Both the position numbers and the translations under genes were made by a program. From Pseudomonadales bacterium (GTDB taxonomy: Bacteria; Pseudomonadota; Gammaproteobacteria; Pseudomonadales; Azotimanducaceae): 64,000 bases of DNA. Of the stretch, positions 63,534 through 64,000 are shown piece after piece. Under the pieces are notes generated by a model. It was not told the origin of the DNA, made no database searches, and saw only the letters and a list, made by a program, of their open reading frames with translations. Numbering within the stretch: the first letter of the stretch is position 1; the number at the start of each line of letters is the position of its first letter. The stretch lies in contig JAQXDL010000022.1 in the NCBI GenBank assembly GCA_029251375.1, positions 186,001 through 250,000 of the forward strand. The letters run 5' to 3'.

Positions 63534-64000
63534 ATGTCAGGTTCACTACGCATTATCGGTGGAAGGTGGCGAAGCCGTAAGATCAAATTCGCCATCGAAG
63601 ATGCGGTAAGACCCAGTCCCGACCGCGTAAGGGAGACATTGTTTAACTGGCTTTCGCTTGATATTGCAGGCGCCAGTTGTCTAGAGCTTTTCGCCGGAAG
63701 TGGCGTCTTAAGTATTGAGGCACTATCACGCGGCGCGCGAGATGTAGTGATTGTTGATTCCTCAAATCAAGTATTACGTCAAATCAAATTTAACCTGAAC
63801 ACTTTGCAAGCCGATGCTGAAAAATGGAGATGTGTTAAGTCAGATGCTATTGATTGGCTCTCGGTACAGACCCGTGCTTGGGACATCATCTTTCTTGACC
63901 CACCATTTTCAAGCGACTATTTGACTAAATGCCTGCAGATCATTGGCGCAAAGCAGCTGTTGAAACCCAACGGGATTATCTATTTTGAGTCAGCAAGCCC
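63534..64000 (+). CDS. rsmD: 16S rRNA (guanine-966-N2) methyltransferase (partial, runs off window)
   Basis: Methylates G966 of 16S rRNA in the 30S subunit. The visible 155 residues start SLRIIGGRWRSRKIKF, followed by VRPSPDRVRETLFNWL, the SAM site LELFAGSGVLSIEALSRGA and the catalytic loop IIFLDPPF near residue 120. The C-terminus lies beyond base 64000 and the frame is open at the edge. It is probably cotranscribed with the membrane protein one base upstream. Confidence 0.95.
   Translation, partial: MSGSLRIIGGRWRSRKIKFAIEDAVRPSPDRVRETLFNWLSLDIAGASCLELFAGSGVLSIEALSRGARDVVIVDSSNQVLRQIKFNLNTLQADAEKWRCVKSDAIDWLSVQTRAWDIIFLDPPFSSDYLTKCLQIIGAKQLLKPNGIIYFESAS

Noticed and set aside
1-64000. CRISPR arrays, insertion sequences, prophage or defence islands
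   Set aside because: No spaced repeats, transposase, integrase, restriction or nuclease-helicase genes were seen; gene order is that of a core chromosome.

Overview
The window is a gene-dense, moderate-GC (about 45-50% by eye) stretch of a gammaproteobacterial chromosome. Almost every gene is housekeeping, and the gene order repeats blocks known from Escherichia coli and Pseudomonas. Signs of the class are 6S RNA between zapA and the formyltetrahydrofolate cyclo-ligase gene, the block UPF0149-pepP-ubiH-gcv, the block ftsY-ftsE-ftsX-rpoH, and a Pil/Chp chemosensory cluster next to gshB-tonB-yqgE-ruvX-pilU-pilT-yggS-proC-yggT. The species cannot be fixed from sequence alone; a marine, twitching-motile lineage would fit, but that is inference. 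I see no tRNA or rRNA operon, CRISPR array, insertion sequence, prophage or integron.

Layout. 1-10.5 kb: end of hemE, a CyaB-like adenylate cyclase, fabV, lgt, an NRDE protein, ptsP-rppH with a perfect hairpin between them, a HAD phosphatase and an imelysin-like lipoprotein. 10.6-18.5 kb (minus): glycine cleavage system with a split P protein (gcvT-gcvH-gcvPA-gcvPB), downstream of UPF0149-pepP-ubiH. 18.7-23.5 kb: zapB-like, zapA, 6S RNA, fau, an unlisted 31-residue membrane microprotein, def, ilvA, rpiA. 23.5-32.5 kb: a D-2-hydroxyglutarate-dehydrogenase-like flavoprotein, tkt-pgk-fba, then metK-metF-rsmE. 32.5-43.7 kb (minus): pilG-pilH-pilI-pilJ-chpA-chpC, where chpA codes for a 2424-residue hybrid kinase. 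44-54.2 kb: gshB, tonB, yqgE, ruvX, pilU, pilT, yggS, proC, yggT, yggU, DUF4426, rdgB, hemW. 54.2-60.9 kb (minus): ftsY, ftsE, ftsX, rpoH, DUF423, trmB, an apparently exported pyrophosphatase, and a coiled-coil protein with 28-residue repeats. 61.1-64 kb: a 793-residue polytopic membrane protein coupled to rsmD, which runs off the window.

Functionally, the Chp system, PilT/PilU and the TonB-like protein probably serve type IV pilus twitching, and the CyaB-like cyclase is a plausible output partner because Chp signalling raises cAMP in Pseudomonas. The gcv, metK-metF, fau and tkt-pgk-fba genes cover one-carbon and central carbon metabolism. ftsEX, ftsY, zapA and zapB serve division and membrane targeting.

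I found no clear new defence or mobile system. The least explained items are the microprotein at 20233-20328, the pyrophosphatase/repeat-protein pair at 54246-55803, the membrane protein at 61151-63532, the near-duplicate Hpt modules in ChpA, and three inverted repeats (7921-7944, 43846-43857, 57999-58025). Several genes use TTG or GTG starts; where a Shine-Dalgarno sequence decides, I moved the start and say so.
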